A DNA stretch of 64,000 nucleotides from Nocardia veterana NBRC 100344 (GTDB taxonomy: Bacteria > Actinomycetota > Actinomycetes > Mycobacteriales > Mycobacteriaceae): contig NZ_BAGM01000123.1 of the NCBI RefSeq assembly GCF_000308855.1, positions 23,645-87,644 of the forward strand, in the 5' to 3' direction. The position numbers and the translations under genes are program-made. Below the pieces are notes generated by a model, which saw only the letters and a program-made list of their open reading frames with translations, did not search any database and was not told the DNA's origin. The number at the start of each line of letters is the position of its first letter. Positions within the stretch are counted from its first letter, which is position 1. Shown one piece after another: positions 48,095 to 56,138 of this stretch.

Positions 48095-48852
48095 GCCCCG
48101 GTCACCCTGGGGTCCGAACCACCGGAGGGCTCGGAATAGACGATGTCGATCAACGTATCGCCTTGGTAGACAAGCGAAGTCAACGACGCGAGCGAACACT
48201 GCCGCTGCCGCGGATCGTGCCACAGCCGCTTGCCCTCGAGGAACCGGCGCAGCGTCCACACCGGCAGCTGATGCGAGACCACGACCGCTTCGTGCCCCGC
48301 CGCCTCGACTCGCGCCTTGTTGACCGCGGCGAGCATGCGGTGGGCGATCTGCAGATACGGCTCACCCCACGACGGGGTGAACGGATCGCGCAGCTTCCAC
48401 CAGTGCCGGGGCTTGCGCAGCGCACCGTCGCCGACGGAGACCCGCAGGCCTTCGAAGGTGTTGCCCGCCTCGATCAGGTTGTCGTCGGTCCGCACGGTCA
48501 GTCCGTGCCGGGCGGCGATCGGCGCCGCGGTTTCCTGTGCGCGCTGCAACGGCGAGGCGACCACCAGGGTGATGTCGTGGTCGGCGAGCGTGCGCGCCAC
48601 CGTCGCCGCCTGCGCGCGACCGGTCACCGACAGGCTGAACCCCGGCAGCCGACCGTAGAGAATGCCCTTGGGATTGTGCACCTCACCGTGGCGCATGACG
48701 TGCACGATCGTTTCGGTGTCCGATGCGACATCGCCCGGTAGCGAGGGCACCGCGCCGGCGTCCGCACCGGTCCCGGCGGCCGGAACGGGTTCCTCGGGCG
48801 ATGCGGATGCTGTTGTGGCAGTGACGGATTCGAGCTGATTCGGGTCGCTCAC
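48091..48852 (-). CDS. histidine phosphatase (phosphoglycerate mutase-like)
   Basis: A 253-residue protein of the histidine phosphatase superfamily. After a disordered N-terminus of about 55 residues it has the catalytic HVMRHGEVHNPKG, then ASPLQRAQETAAPIA, and VVVSHQLPVWTLRR with the second catalytic His. Its place between hemL and resA matches Rv0525. The substrate is unknown. The GTG at 48852 overlaps the hemL stop (GTGA), so translation is coupled. Confidence 0.88.
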   Translation of the reverse strand: MSDPNQLESVTATTASASPEEPVPAAGTGADAGAVPSLPGDVASDTETIVHVMRHGEVHNPKGILYGRLPGFSLSVTGRAQAATVARTLADHDITLVVASPLQRAQETAAPIAARHGLTVRTDDNLIEAGNTFEGLRVSVGDGALRKPRHWWKLRDPFTPSWGEPYLQIAHRMLAAVNKARVEAAGHEAVVVSHQLPVWTLRRFLEGKRLWHDPRQRQCSLASLTSLVYQGDTLIDIVYSEPSGGSDPRVTGA

Positions 48853-50186
48853 GCGCGGGATCCTTCGGGTGTGGCGGCCGCGGCTGCCGCGGCGGCGGCG
48901 GGCAGAGCTGCGGCGATTCGGTCGAATGCATCCTCGTCGAGAGCGGCGGAGACGAACCACACCTCGAACGGGCTCGGCGGTCCGTAGACCCCACGCTCGA
49001 GCAGCGCGTGGAAGAAGGCCGGAAAACGCCAGGTGGCGCTTGCCTTGGCACTTGCGTAGTCGGTGACCGGGTCCTCGGCGAAGAACACGCTCACCATATT
49101 GCCCGCGAATTGCACGGTGTGAGCGACGCCGGCCGTGGTCAGGGCCTCGGTGATCAGCGCGCCGAGGCGTTCGGCATTGCGATCGAGAGCGGCGTACACC
49201 TCGGCGTCGGCGGCGCGCAGCGTAGCCAGCCCGGCGGCCACGGCCACCGGGTTACCGGAGAGGGTGCCCGCCTGATACACCGGCCCGATCGGGGCGAGAT
49301 GATTCATCACCTCGGCACGGCCGCCGAAGGCCGCGGCGGGGAGCCCACCGCTCATGACCTTGCCGAAGGTGAACAGGTCGGCATCGACCGGATCGACGCC
49401 GTACCACCCGGCGGCGCTCACACGGAAGCCGGTCATCACCTCGTCCATGATCAGCAGGGCGCCGTCGTCCGCGGTCAGCCGGCGCAGCCCGGCGTTGAAT
49501 CCCGGCAGCGGTGCGACCGCGCCCATGTTTCCGGCCGCCGCCTCGGTGATCACAGCGGCGATCCGACCCGGATATTCGGCGAAGGCGGTGGCCACCGCCT
49601 CGAGGTCGTTGTACGGCAGCACGATGGTGTCCGCGGCCTGGGCACCGGTCACGCCCGGTGAGGTGGGCAGGCCCAGCGTGGCGACTCCGGATCCGGCGTC
49701 GGCGAGCAGCGCGTCGACGTGGCCGTGGTAGCAGCCGGCGAACTTGATGATCTTGCTGCGCCCGGTGAAGCCGCGGGCCAGCCGGACCGCGCTCATGGTG
49801 GCCTCCGTGCCGGAGTTGACCAGACGCACCCGCTGCACCGGATCGACCCGCGCGGCGATCGCCTCCGCCAGTTCGATCTCGGCCTCGGTCGGCGCACCGA
49901 ACGACAGCCCACCGGTGGCGGTGCGCTGCACCGCGTCCACCACGGCCGGGTGGGCGTGGCCGAGGATCATCGGGCCCCAGGAACAGACCAGATCCACATA
50001 GTCGTTGCCGTCGGCATCGGTGAGGGTGCACCCGCGAGCGGAGGCGATGAATCGCGGGGTGCCGCCCACCGAATCGAAGGCCCGCACCGGCGAGTTCACA
50101 CCGCCGGGAATGGTCGCGGCGGCGCGTTCGAAGAGTCGGGCGGAGACCGGCACGTTTACCTGGGTCGCGCGCGGAGAAGAACTCAC
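48849..50186 (-). CDS. hemL: glutamate-1-semialdehyde 2,1-aminomutase
   Basis: A 445-residue PLP-dependent aminomutase that makes 5-aminolevulinate in the C5 heme pathway, working after HemA. Motifs: TIPGGVNSPVRAF, CSWGPMILGHAHP, LVNSGTEATMSAVRLARG, CYHGHVD, LLIMDEVMTGFRV, and FGKVMSGGLPAAAFGG with the PLP lysine near residue 273. The C-terminus has an unusual run of nine alanines broken once. The GTG at 50186 follows a GACACT box seven bases upstream and may be leaderless. Confidence 0.95.
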   Translation of the reverse strand: MSSSPRATQVNVPVSARLFERAAATIPGGVNSPVRAFDSVGGTPRFIASARGCTLTDADGNDYVDLVCSWGPMILGHAHPAVVDAVQRTATGGLSFGAPTEAEIELAEAIAARVDPVQRVRLVNSGTEATMSAVRLARGFTGRSKIIKFAGCYHGHVDALLADAGSGVATLGLPTSPGVTGAQAADTIVLPYNDLEAVATAFAEYPGRIAAVITEAAAGNMGAVAPLPGFNAGLRRLTADDGALLIMDEVMTGFRVSAAGWYGVDPVDADLFTFGKVMSGGLPAAAFGGRAEVMNHLAPIGPVYQAGTLSGNPVAVAAGLATLRAADAEVYAALDRNAERLGALITEALTTAGVAHTVQFAGNMVSVFFAEDPVTDYASAKASATWRFPAFFHALLERGVYGPPSPFEVWFVSAALDEDAFDRIAAALPAAAAAAAAATPEGSRA

Positions 50187-50394
50187 GACACCCAGTGTCG
50201 CAGCCCCCGTCGCAGTGGTCGACGACAGGGTGTAGTGGGGTGAGCCAACCCACAAACCGGAACCGTGCATTGTACTCCCCTTCCTTCGGTCAGTCGTTTG
50301 CCGAGAGTTGCCTCACAGTCGCCCGAGAGCGGTGAAATCGGAACACGCCGCGCACATTTCCTACACAAACGGTCACGGCGGAATAGCTCATGCG

Positions 50395-50400
50395 TAACCT
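50395..50400 (+). promoter_or_regulatory. -10 box TAACCT of the secreted-protein gene
   Basis: TAACCT, preceded by TGCG, would start transcription near 50407, about 30 bases before the ATG at 50436. The rest of the 250-bp gap from hemL holds no gene I can support. Confidence 0.45.
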
Positions 50401-50435
50401 CGAACCCACAGTCACGCTCACAGCCGGGAGGGTTC

Positions 50436-50819
50436 ATGCGTAAAGCACTATTCGGGGCAGCCCTGTTGACGACCCTCGCCGGAACCATCGCGGCCGCTGC
50501 GCAGGCGACGGCCGCGACGCCGGTGGTGCAGCCGGACCAGGGCCGGGCCGGGCTCATCCTCACCCACGACGAGACCGGCGCCCTCGCCGACGGCCCCATC
50601 CCGGCCCTGGTCACCATGGTCGTGCCGCCGAATCGAATCGGCGCCGGCCTCAAACCGGACACGCAGCTCTACCACGACGAGAACGGCGCCGTGCACGCCT
50701 CGCTGCGGCAGGTCATCCAGGAAGCGGCCGACCACCCGGACGGTCACGTCGTCGTGATGGCGAACGTGCCGGGCTCACACGGGACCCGGCTGCTGGACGT
50801 CTTCCAGCAGTGGCACTGA
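50436..50819 (+). CDS. secreted protein, SSI-like size, unknown function
   Basis: A 127-residue protein with a Sec signal peptide (MRKALFGAALLTTLAGTIAAA, likely cut after ATA near residue 27). The mature part begins ATPVVQPDQGRAGLILTHDET and contains VTMVVPPNRIGAGLKPDTQLY and DHPDGHVVVMANVPG. It has no cysteines and no motif I recognise. The ATG lies behind GGGAGGG. It is convergent with another small secreted protein gene, eight bases away. Confidence 0.75.
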   Translation: MRKALFGAALLTTLAGTIAAAAQATAATPVVQPDQGRAGLILTHDETGALADGPIPALVTMVVPPNRIGAGLKPDTQLYHDENGAVHASLRQVIQEAADHPDGHVVVMANVPGSHGTRLLDVFQQWH

Positions 50820-50827
50820 GCCACCGG

Positions 50828-51157
50828 CTACGACAGCGGCAGGCCCAGGCAGAACATCGCGAACCCGGTCGACAGCAGACAGTTCAGCGGATTCGGGACG
50901 AGGTCCAGTAGCGACACCGCGGCGGCAGGCCCTGCCGGCGAGGCCGTGGAATTCGGGGCCGGCGCCGAGGGCTGAGCCGACACCGCGGCCGGGGCCGAGA
51001 TCGGCGCCCGGGCCGAAACTACCGTCGGAGTGACTGCGGAAACCGTTGCACCGGAAGGTATTTCCCCGGCATCAGCCGGCGCGGTCGCGGCGAGGCCGAT
51101 CGCTCCGGCCGCCAGCGCGGTGACCACGGTGGTGCGGACTGTCTGTGTGCGCGTCAT
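50828..51157 (-). CDS. secreted Ala/Pro/Ser-rich protein
   Basis: A 109-residue protein. The signal peptide is MTRTQTVRTTVVTALAAGAIG with a likely cut after ADA near residue 30. The mature part is a low-complexity Ala/Pro/Ser stretch followed by a hydrophobic C-terminus NPLNCLLSTGFAMFCLGLPLS that holds two cysteines. The ATG at 51157 has GGAGA nine bases upstream. The function is unknown; it may be an envelope-bound structural peptide. Confidence 0.65.
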   Translation of the reverse strand: MTRTQTVRTTVVTALAAGAIGLAATAPADAGEIPSGATVSAVTPTVVSARAPISAPAAVSAQPSAPAPNSTASPAGPAAAVSLLDLVPNPLNCLLSTGFAMFCLGLPLS

Positions 51158-51264
51158 GAGGTCCATTCTCCGGTCGGCCGCGCGACATTCAATCGATCGG
51201 CGACGACGCGCCGGTGCAACGGGTGCGTCCATCCGAACGGGGTGCGTCGGGATCAGAAACGCGA

Positions 51265-51501
51265 TCAGCGCGCCCGAGCGGTGCAGCGCATCACCAGATC
51301 GATCGCGGCGAGCCCGGCGGCCGCGACCAGCACCGCGGCCAACGCCAGCCAGGGACCGACGTAGCGAGTCGATTCGAACGCCGGCTGTTCCCCGGCCGCC
51401 GCGAACCAGGTTCGCTGCACCCCGTGCCGCCATGTCGGCACCGCCGCCACGGCGCACACCACCACCAGCACGAGATCGAGCAGGACCCACATGCGGCGCA
51501 T
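51265..51501 (-). CDS. two-TM protein (Rv0514-like)
   Basis: A 78-residue protein with two membrane helices (WVLLDLVLVVVCAVAAVP and YVGPWLALAAVLVAAAGLAAI) joined by a short outside loop. Its ATG overlaps the upstream gene's stop (TGATG); a GTG three bases earlier is equally possible. It corresponds in position to Rv0514, beside the hemB cluster. The function is unknown. Confidence 0.72.
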   Translation of the reverse strand: MRRMWVLLDLVLVVVCAVAAVPTWRHGVQRTWFAAAGEQPAFESTRYVGPWLALAAVLVAAAGLAAIDLVMRCTARAR

Positions 51502-52127
51502 CACGCCACGTCCTCCTTGCGGTCGGTGGTCGCGTCGTCGGTACGGACCTCGTCGGGGGAAGACTGTACGTCCACGGAGCGGGCCGCTTCGGTATTCGGC
51601 GCATCACCGGTGTCGCCCGATTCCGCCGCGCGGGCCCGGCGTTCGAGTTCGGCGCCCAACCGGGCGCGCAGTTCCCGGTGGTCACGCGCCCAGGCCTGCA
51701 CCATGGCGCCGTCGCGCAATTTCAGGCCGATACCGGTGCGCCGGCGCGGCACGCCCGTCAGTTCCCCCAGCGCGCGGGCCGACTGCCACGGATCGTCGTC
51801 CCAGGATTCCTCGTCGTGTTCGGGGAAGATACGGGCGATCGACTCCAGCGGCAGCGTCTCGGTGCCCTGCCGCAGGGCGGACCCGGTGAGCTCCACGCTG
51901 ACGTGCCGTTTACCTGCGACGACCTGTAGTGCCACGAAACCGGCGAGCAGGACCGCGCAGAAGGCCAGTCCGAACCAGTGCACCGGCCCGCGTCGCAGTA
52001 CGAGCTCCAGGACCAGGACCAGCAGGCACAGCAACGGGCCGTAGGCGACCGTCCGCCAGCGTGCGCCGGGCTCGCTGAACAGCACGGTATCGGGCCCGGC
52101 CGCAGTGGTCGACGGGGCGTCGTTCAC
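51501..52127 (-). CDS. membrane protein (Rv0513-like)
   Basis: A 208-residue protein with two adjacent membrane helices near residues 28-70 (VAYGPLLCLLVLVLELVL; WFGLAFCAVLLAGFVAL), then a soluble beta-rich domain with ETLPLESIARIFPEHDEESWDDDPW and RRTGIGLKLRDG that resembles a PH-like membrane-associated domain, and an acidic tail. The GTG lies six bases behind GGAGG. It matches Rv0513 in position next to hemB. The function is unknown. Confidence 0.78.
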   Translation of the reverse strand: MNDAPSTTAAGPDTVLFSEPGARWRTVAYGPLLCLLVLVLELVLRRGPVHWFGLAFCAVLLAGFVALQVVAGKRHVSVELTGSALRQGTETLPLESIARIFPEHDEESWDDDPWQSARALGELTGVPRRRTGIGLKLRDGAMVQAWARDHRELRARLGAELERRARAAESGDTGDAPNTEAARSVDVQSSPDEVRTDDATTDRKEDVA

Positions 52128-52194
52128 GCAAGACCTCCGAATACGACGCGCGTGCTGATCCTCGCGAACAGCCGAGCGAAGGGTGGCGGCGAGG

Positions 52195-52314
52195 TCAGCC
52201 GACCTTCCCCGGGAGCAACAGGACGACGAGGGTGAGCAGTGCGAAGAGCAGCAACAGCCCCATCACCAGAACATCGCGCCGAATGCTTTGCCGCTGTTGA
52301 ATCACCACGCGCAT
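52195..52314 (-). CDS. 39-residue single-TM peptide
   Basis: A short frame on the minus strand with ATG at 52314 and GGAG six bases before it. It reads MRVVIQQRQSIRRD and then a single membrane helix VLVMGLLLLFALLTLVVLLL, ending PGKVG. The basic N-terminus followed by one strong helix is typical of real small membrane proteins. It lies in the 373-bp gap between the Rv0513-like gene and the membrane gene downstream of hemB. The remainder of that gap shows no other gene. Confidence 0.6.
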   Translation of the reverse strand: MRVVIQQRQSIRRDVLVMGLLLLFALLTLVVLLLPGKVG

Positions 52315-52500
52315 CGATGTCTCCGATCCACCGAAGCCATCCGTGCGGCGCTGTCATCGGGGCATCCGATCGATGCGACGACCGATCGAAAAGGCCGATC
52401 CGAAGAACAACGCACAACCACTGACTTTCAGTTCCCGAGCTCTCTGTGACAACCCTCACGATACATCCCGGCCGGCACGTGACAAATTCGGCATGACGTC

Positions 52501-53019
52501 TCAGCGGCCGACGGCACCGAAGTAGGCGGCCGATTCCGTTCTGTGGCAGAGGAATACGGCCCCGCAGGCCAGTACGGCCTGCAAGATCGTCGCGGCTCCG
52601 ATCGCGACCGTCATACCACCGGAAACGGTGCCCAGTCCGAACATCGATCCGACGGCACCGAGCACCAGCACGACGGTCGCCACATCGGCAACAGTGCGTG
52701 CCCAGAGGCGGCCACGCCCGAGTTGGTGCGTCATCGCCACCGCGCCGACGACGATGCCCAGTCCGTAGGTCAGGATCAACACCTCGAGGATCGAGACGAC
52801 CAGCTCCATCTGGGCCACGCTGAATTCGGGTCGTTCACCGTGCAGCTGGTCGTAGAAGTCCTGGGCGACCCGATGGCGGTTACCGAGACCGTCCACCGCG
52901 CCGAGAATCAGGCGTAACACGCCGAGCGCGATCACCGCCCACCACAACTGGCAGGCTGTGCGCACATCTTCGGGTCTCGATCGGGTGCCGGACGCGGGCG
53001 GGAGCAGAGCCGGGTTCAC
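52501..53019 (-). CDS. four-TM membrane protein in the hemB operon
   Basis: A 172-residue protein with four membrane helices starting at about residues 24, 75, 108 and 136 (for example LWWAVIALGVLRLILGAV and MELVVSILEVLILTYGLGIVVG). Its GTG overlaps the hemB stop by four bases (GTGA), so it is translated with hemB. The family is not recognised. Confidence 0.75.
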   Translation of the reverse strand: MNPALLPPASGTRSRPEDVRTACQLWWAVIALGVLRLILGAVDGLGNRHRVAQDFYDQLHGERPEFSVAQMELVVSILEVLILTYGLGIVVGAVAMTHQLGRGRLWARTVADVATVVLVLGAVGSMFGLGTVSGGMTVAIGAATILQAVLACGAVFLCHRTESAAYFGAVGR

Positions 53020-53993
53020 GACAGCCAGTGCGCGGCCTCGGTGGCCCAGTACGTGAGCACGACATCCGCGCCGGCGCGGCGGATGCCGAGCAGCGATTCC
53101 AGGATGGCGCCGCGCCGATCGATCCAGCCCCGCTCGGCGGCCGCGGTGATCATCGCGTACTCGCCGGATATCTGATAGGCGGCGACCGGGACCGGCGAAT
53201 GATCGGCGACCTCGCGCAGTATGTCGAGATACGACATGGCCGGCTTGACCATCACGATATCGGCGCCTTCGGCCAGATCGAGGTCCAGTTCACGCAGCGA
53301 TTCGCGACGATTGGCCGGATCCTGCTGATACGTGCGCCGGTCGCCCTGCAGCGAGGAGCCGACCGCCTCGCGGAACGGGCCGTAGAAGGCGGAGGCGTAT
53401 TTGGCGGCATAGGCGAGGATGCCGGTATCGGTGTAGCCGGCCGCGTCCAGACCGGCCCGGATGGCGCCGACCTGGCCGTCCATCATGCCGCTGGTTCCCA
53501 GTAGCTCGGCGCCGGCCTCGGCCTGGGCCAACGCCATTTCGACGTAGCGTTCCAGGGTGGCGTCGTTGTCGACCGCGCCGTCGGCGGCCAGCACACCGCA
53601 GTGGCCGTGGTCGGTGAATTCGTCGAGGCAGGTGTCGGCCATGACGACGGTGTCGCCACCGACCTCCTCGGCGAGGGCGCGCAGCCCACGGTTGAGAATC
53701 CCGTCGGGGGCGCAGGCCTGGGTGCCTTGCGGGTCCTTGTCCTCGGGCCGCGGGACGCCGAACAGCATCAGGCCGCCGACCCCCGCAGCGACCGCCTCGG
53801 CGGCGGCCTTGCGCAGCGAATCCATCGAATGCTGCTGCACGCCCGGCATCGAGCTGATCTCACGGGGTTCGGACAGTCCGTCGGCGACGAACATCGGCAG
53901 GACCAATTGCCTTGGTTCCAGGGTGGTTTCGGCGACGAGGCGACGCATCGCGGGGGTACGACGCAACCGCCGCGGGCGGTCGATTCCGGTCAT
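53016..53993 (-). CDS. hemB: delta-aminolevulinic acid dehydratase (porphobilinogen synthase)
   Basis: A 325-residue TIM-barrel enzyme that condenses two aminolevulinates to porphobilinogen. The active-site lysines are in AYAAKYASAFYGPFREA and VMVKPAMSYLDILRE. The metal loop reads MADTCLDEFTDHGHCGVL: Cys122, Asp124 and Cys132 occupy the three positions that are all Cys in zinc enzymes, so it is a mixed site. The ATG is leaderless behind TAGGGT (54000-54005). Confidence 0.95.
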   Translation of the reverse strand: MTGIDRPRRLRRTPAMRRLVAETTLEPRQLVLPMFVADGLSEPREISSMPGVQQHSMDSLRKAAAEAVAAGVGGLMLFGVPRPEDKDPQGTQACAPDGILNRGLRALAEEVGGDTVVMADTCLDEFTDHGHCGVLAADGAVDNDATLERYVEMALAQAEAGAELLGTSGMMDGQVGAIRAGLDAAGYTDTGILAYAAKYASAFYGPFREAVGSSLQGDRRTYQQDPANRRESLRELDLDLAEGADIVMVKPAMSYLDILREVADHSPVPVAAYQISGEYAMITAAAERGWIDRRGAILESLLGIRRAGADVVLTYWATEAAHWLS

Positions 53994-53999
53994 ATTCGC

Positions 54000-54005
54000 A
54001 CCCTA
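54000..54005 (-). promoter_or_regulatory. -10 box TAGGGT of hemB, leaderless
   Basis: On the minus strand TAGGGT ends six bases before the hemB ATG at 53993. hemB thus has its own promoter, separate from the rex-hemACD operon upstream. Confidence 0.6.
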
Positions 54006-54111
54006 CGCCCCGGGCCGGAGCAGGTCACCGGCACCTCCGCACCGTGCAACCCGGATCACAGCCGGAACCGAAAGTCCTTGCGCGGCCATCGTTTCTGTCG
54101 GTGCCCTCCGG

Positions 54112-54117
54112 TAGAAT
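54112..54117 (+). promoter_or_regulatory. -10 box TAGAAT
   Basis: A near-consensus -10 hexamer. Transcription from it would give a leader of about 165 bases for the gene at 54289. A GTG at 54125 lies seven bases downstream and could begin a leaderless upstream frame of 70 codons that runs to 54337; I do not recognise its product and list only the promoter. Confidence 0.5.
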
Positions 54118-54288
54118 CGAAGATGTGTTCGAGGGGATCGCCGACATTCGAACCGGCTCGGCGGTACGCCACTGCCCATCGCGTACCACCGAGAGATCGG
54201 CGGCGGGACGGACGCCCACATCCGTCCCGCCGCGGATCGTCGCCTGTTTCGCGGTGTCGACCGATTCCCGATCCGAGGGGAGGATCTC

Positions 54289-54561
54289 TTGTCCACCACG
54301 CCCACGACCATCGATCGGCCCTACGTTCCGCTGGTGAAGCGCCCGCTACCCGCCGGTCGGCCACGGTCCTGGTACGTCATGCACAATCGCCGACTGAAGG
54401 CCATGCGGCTGGCGATCGCCCTGCTCGACAGCGGCGTATACCGCGCCAATCTGGCCGACAACCACACCATCCGCCGCACCGCGGACGCCGTCGGCATCCG
54501 CCCGCCCTCCGACAAGACGTGCCGCCTCGTCCGCGATCTCATGCGCGTGCGCCGGGTGTGA
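54289..54561 (+). CDS. small basic protein with a TTG start
   Basis: A 90-residue, strongly basic protein: RPYVPLVKRPLPAGRPRSW, HNRRLKAMRLAIALLDSGVYRA, CRLVRDLMRVRRV. The only start with a good ribosome-binding site is TTG at 54289, five bases after AGGGGAGG. It may bind nucleic acid; no family is recognised. It lies between hemB and hemD on the opposite strand and breaks what is a continuous hem cluster in mycobacteria. Confidence 0.55.
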   Translation: MSTTPTTIDRPYVPLVKRPLPAGRPRSWYVMHNRRLKAMRLAIALLDSGVYRANLADNHTIRRTADAVGIRPPSDKTCRLVRDLMRVRRV

Positions 54562-54566
54562 GCGGC

Positions 54567-56138
54567 TCAGCGGCTGCGGCGGCTCTTCTTGCGCGGCGGG
54601 GGCAGCAAGCCCTCGGCGCGCAGGTGCGCGGCGTGTTCGGCCAGGGCGTCCACCAGCGGGCCGACCTGGGCCACCTCGGGCTGCACGTCGACGCGCAGAC
54701 CGAATTCGATTGCGGTTTCGGCAGTTTTCGGGCCGATACACGCAACGATGGTGCGCGCGTGCGGCTTTCCGGCGATACCGACCAGGTTCCGCACCGTGGA
54801 CGACGAGGTGAACAGCACGGCGTCGAAACCGCCGGTCTTGATCATCTCGCGGGTTTCGGCCGGCGGCGGCGAGGCCCGCACGGTGCGGTACGCGGTCACA
54901 TCGTCGATTTCCCAGCCCCGGTCGCGCAGACCTTCGGCGAGGGTTTCGGTGGCGATATCGGCCCGGGGCAACAGCACTCGGTTGACCGGGTCGAAAACGT
55001 CGTCGTAGGGCGGGAAGTCGGCCAGCAGGCCCTCCGAGGACTGCTCACCACTGGGCACCAGTTCGGGGTTGATACCGAACGAGCGCACCTTGTCGGCCGT
55101 GGCCTCGCCCACGCAGGCGATCTTCACGCCGGAGAAAGCCCGTGCGTCCAAACCGAATTCGCCGAACTTCTCCCACACAGCGCGCACCGCGTTGGTGGAG
55201 GTGAACACCACCCACTGGTAGCGACCGTCCACCAGTCCCTTGACCGCACGCTCCATCTGAGCGGGGCTGCGCGGCGGCTCGACCGCGATGGTCGGGACCT
55301 CCATCGGGATGGCGCCGTGCATGACGAGCTTCTCGCTCATCTCACCGGCCTGCTCCTTGGTGCGCGGCACCAGCACGGTCCAGCCGTACAGCGCCCGCGA
55401 CTCCCACCACGACATCTTCGAACGCTTCTCGACCTCCTTGCCGACCGTGACCACGAGCGGTCCGACCAGTTCGGAGGCGGCCGAGTTCAGCGTGGCCAGC
55501 GTGGCCTCGATGGTGCGCTGCTGGCGGGTGGTCCCGCGCACGGTGACCGCGACCGGGGTCTGCGGGGCGAGGCCGTGCTCGACCAGCGCGCTCGCGGTCT
55601 CGGCCAGGTGGCCGGAGGTCGCGTGCAGCACCAGCGGGCCGGGCGCCGCGGCGACCGAGGCCCAATCGACCTCACCACGCACGTCGACCTCGGTGTGCGA
55701 GGAACCGAGCGCGATACCGGCGTAGGCGGGCACCGTGGTGGCCGACGGCAGTCCGGGCAGTACCTCGAAACTCATATGCGAGCGAGTGACGGCGTTGACC
55801 TCCGCGATCACGGCGTCGGTGGTCATCGGGTCACCGGAGACCAGGCGGACCACGTCCTGTCCGGCGCGGGCCTCGTGCACCAGCGTCTTGGCGACCTCGG
55901 CGGGTTCACCCAGCGCCGGGCGCACATCGACCAGCGATTCGCCCTCGGGCCCCGGCTCGACGGCGGTGCCGATCATCGCCAGCACGCCCTTGTCGACATC
56001 CGGATCGGTGAACGCCAACCGGGCCCGTCCCAGCACCTCGCGGGCTCGGACCGTGAGCAGCGCCGGGTCGCCCGGACCCGACCCGACGAACAGAATCCGA
56101 CCGGGATGTTTCTTGGTGGCTCGGCTGCGCTCGCTCAT
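54567..56138 (-). CDS. hemD: uroporphyrinogen-III C-methyltransferase / uroporphyrinogen-III synthase
   Basis: A 523-residue fusion. Residues about 13-255 form a SUMT methyltransferase domain (GRILFVGSGPGDPALLTVRA, VRLVSGDPMTTDAV, TTVPAYAGIALGSSHT). Residues about 265-505 are the uroporphyrinogen-III synthase (VLVPRTKEQAGEMSEKL, VFTSTNAVRAVWEKFGE, VLFTSSSTVRNLVG, IACIGPKTAE-like CIGPKTAETA). It closes the tetrapyrrole ring and may also methylate it toward siroheme, which nitrite and sulfite reductases need. The C-terminus is basic (PPRKKSRRSR). The ATG overlaps the hemC stop (ATGA). Confidence 0.93.
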   Translation of the reverse strand: MSERSRATKKHPGRILFVGSGPGDPALLTVRAREVLGRARLAFTDPDVDKGVLAMIGTAVEPGPEGESLVDVRPALGEPAEVAKTLVHEARAGQDVVRLVSGDPMTTDAVIAEVNAVTRSHMSFEVLPGLPSATTVPAYAGIALGSSHTEVDVRGEVDWASVAAAPGPLVLHATSGHLAETASALVEHGLAPQTPVAVTVRGTTRQQRTIEATLATLNSAASELVGPLVVTVGKEVEKRSKMSWWESRALYGWTVLVPRTKEQAGEMSEKLVMHGAIPMEVPTIAVEPPRSPAQMERAVKGLVDGRYQWVVFTSTNAVRAVWEKFGEFGLDARAFSGVKIACVGEATADKVRSFGINPELVPSGEQSSEGLLADFPPYDDVFDPVNRVLLPRADIATETLAEGLRDRGWEIDDVTAYRTVRASPPPAETREMIKTGGFDAVLFTSSSTVRNLVGIAGKPHARTIVACIGPKTAETAIEFGLRVDVQPEVAQVGPLVDALAEHAAHLRAEGLLPPPRKKSRRSR

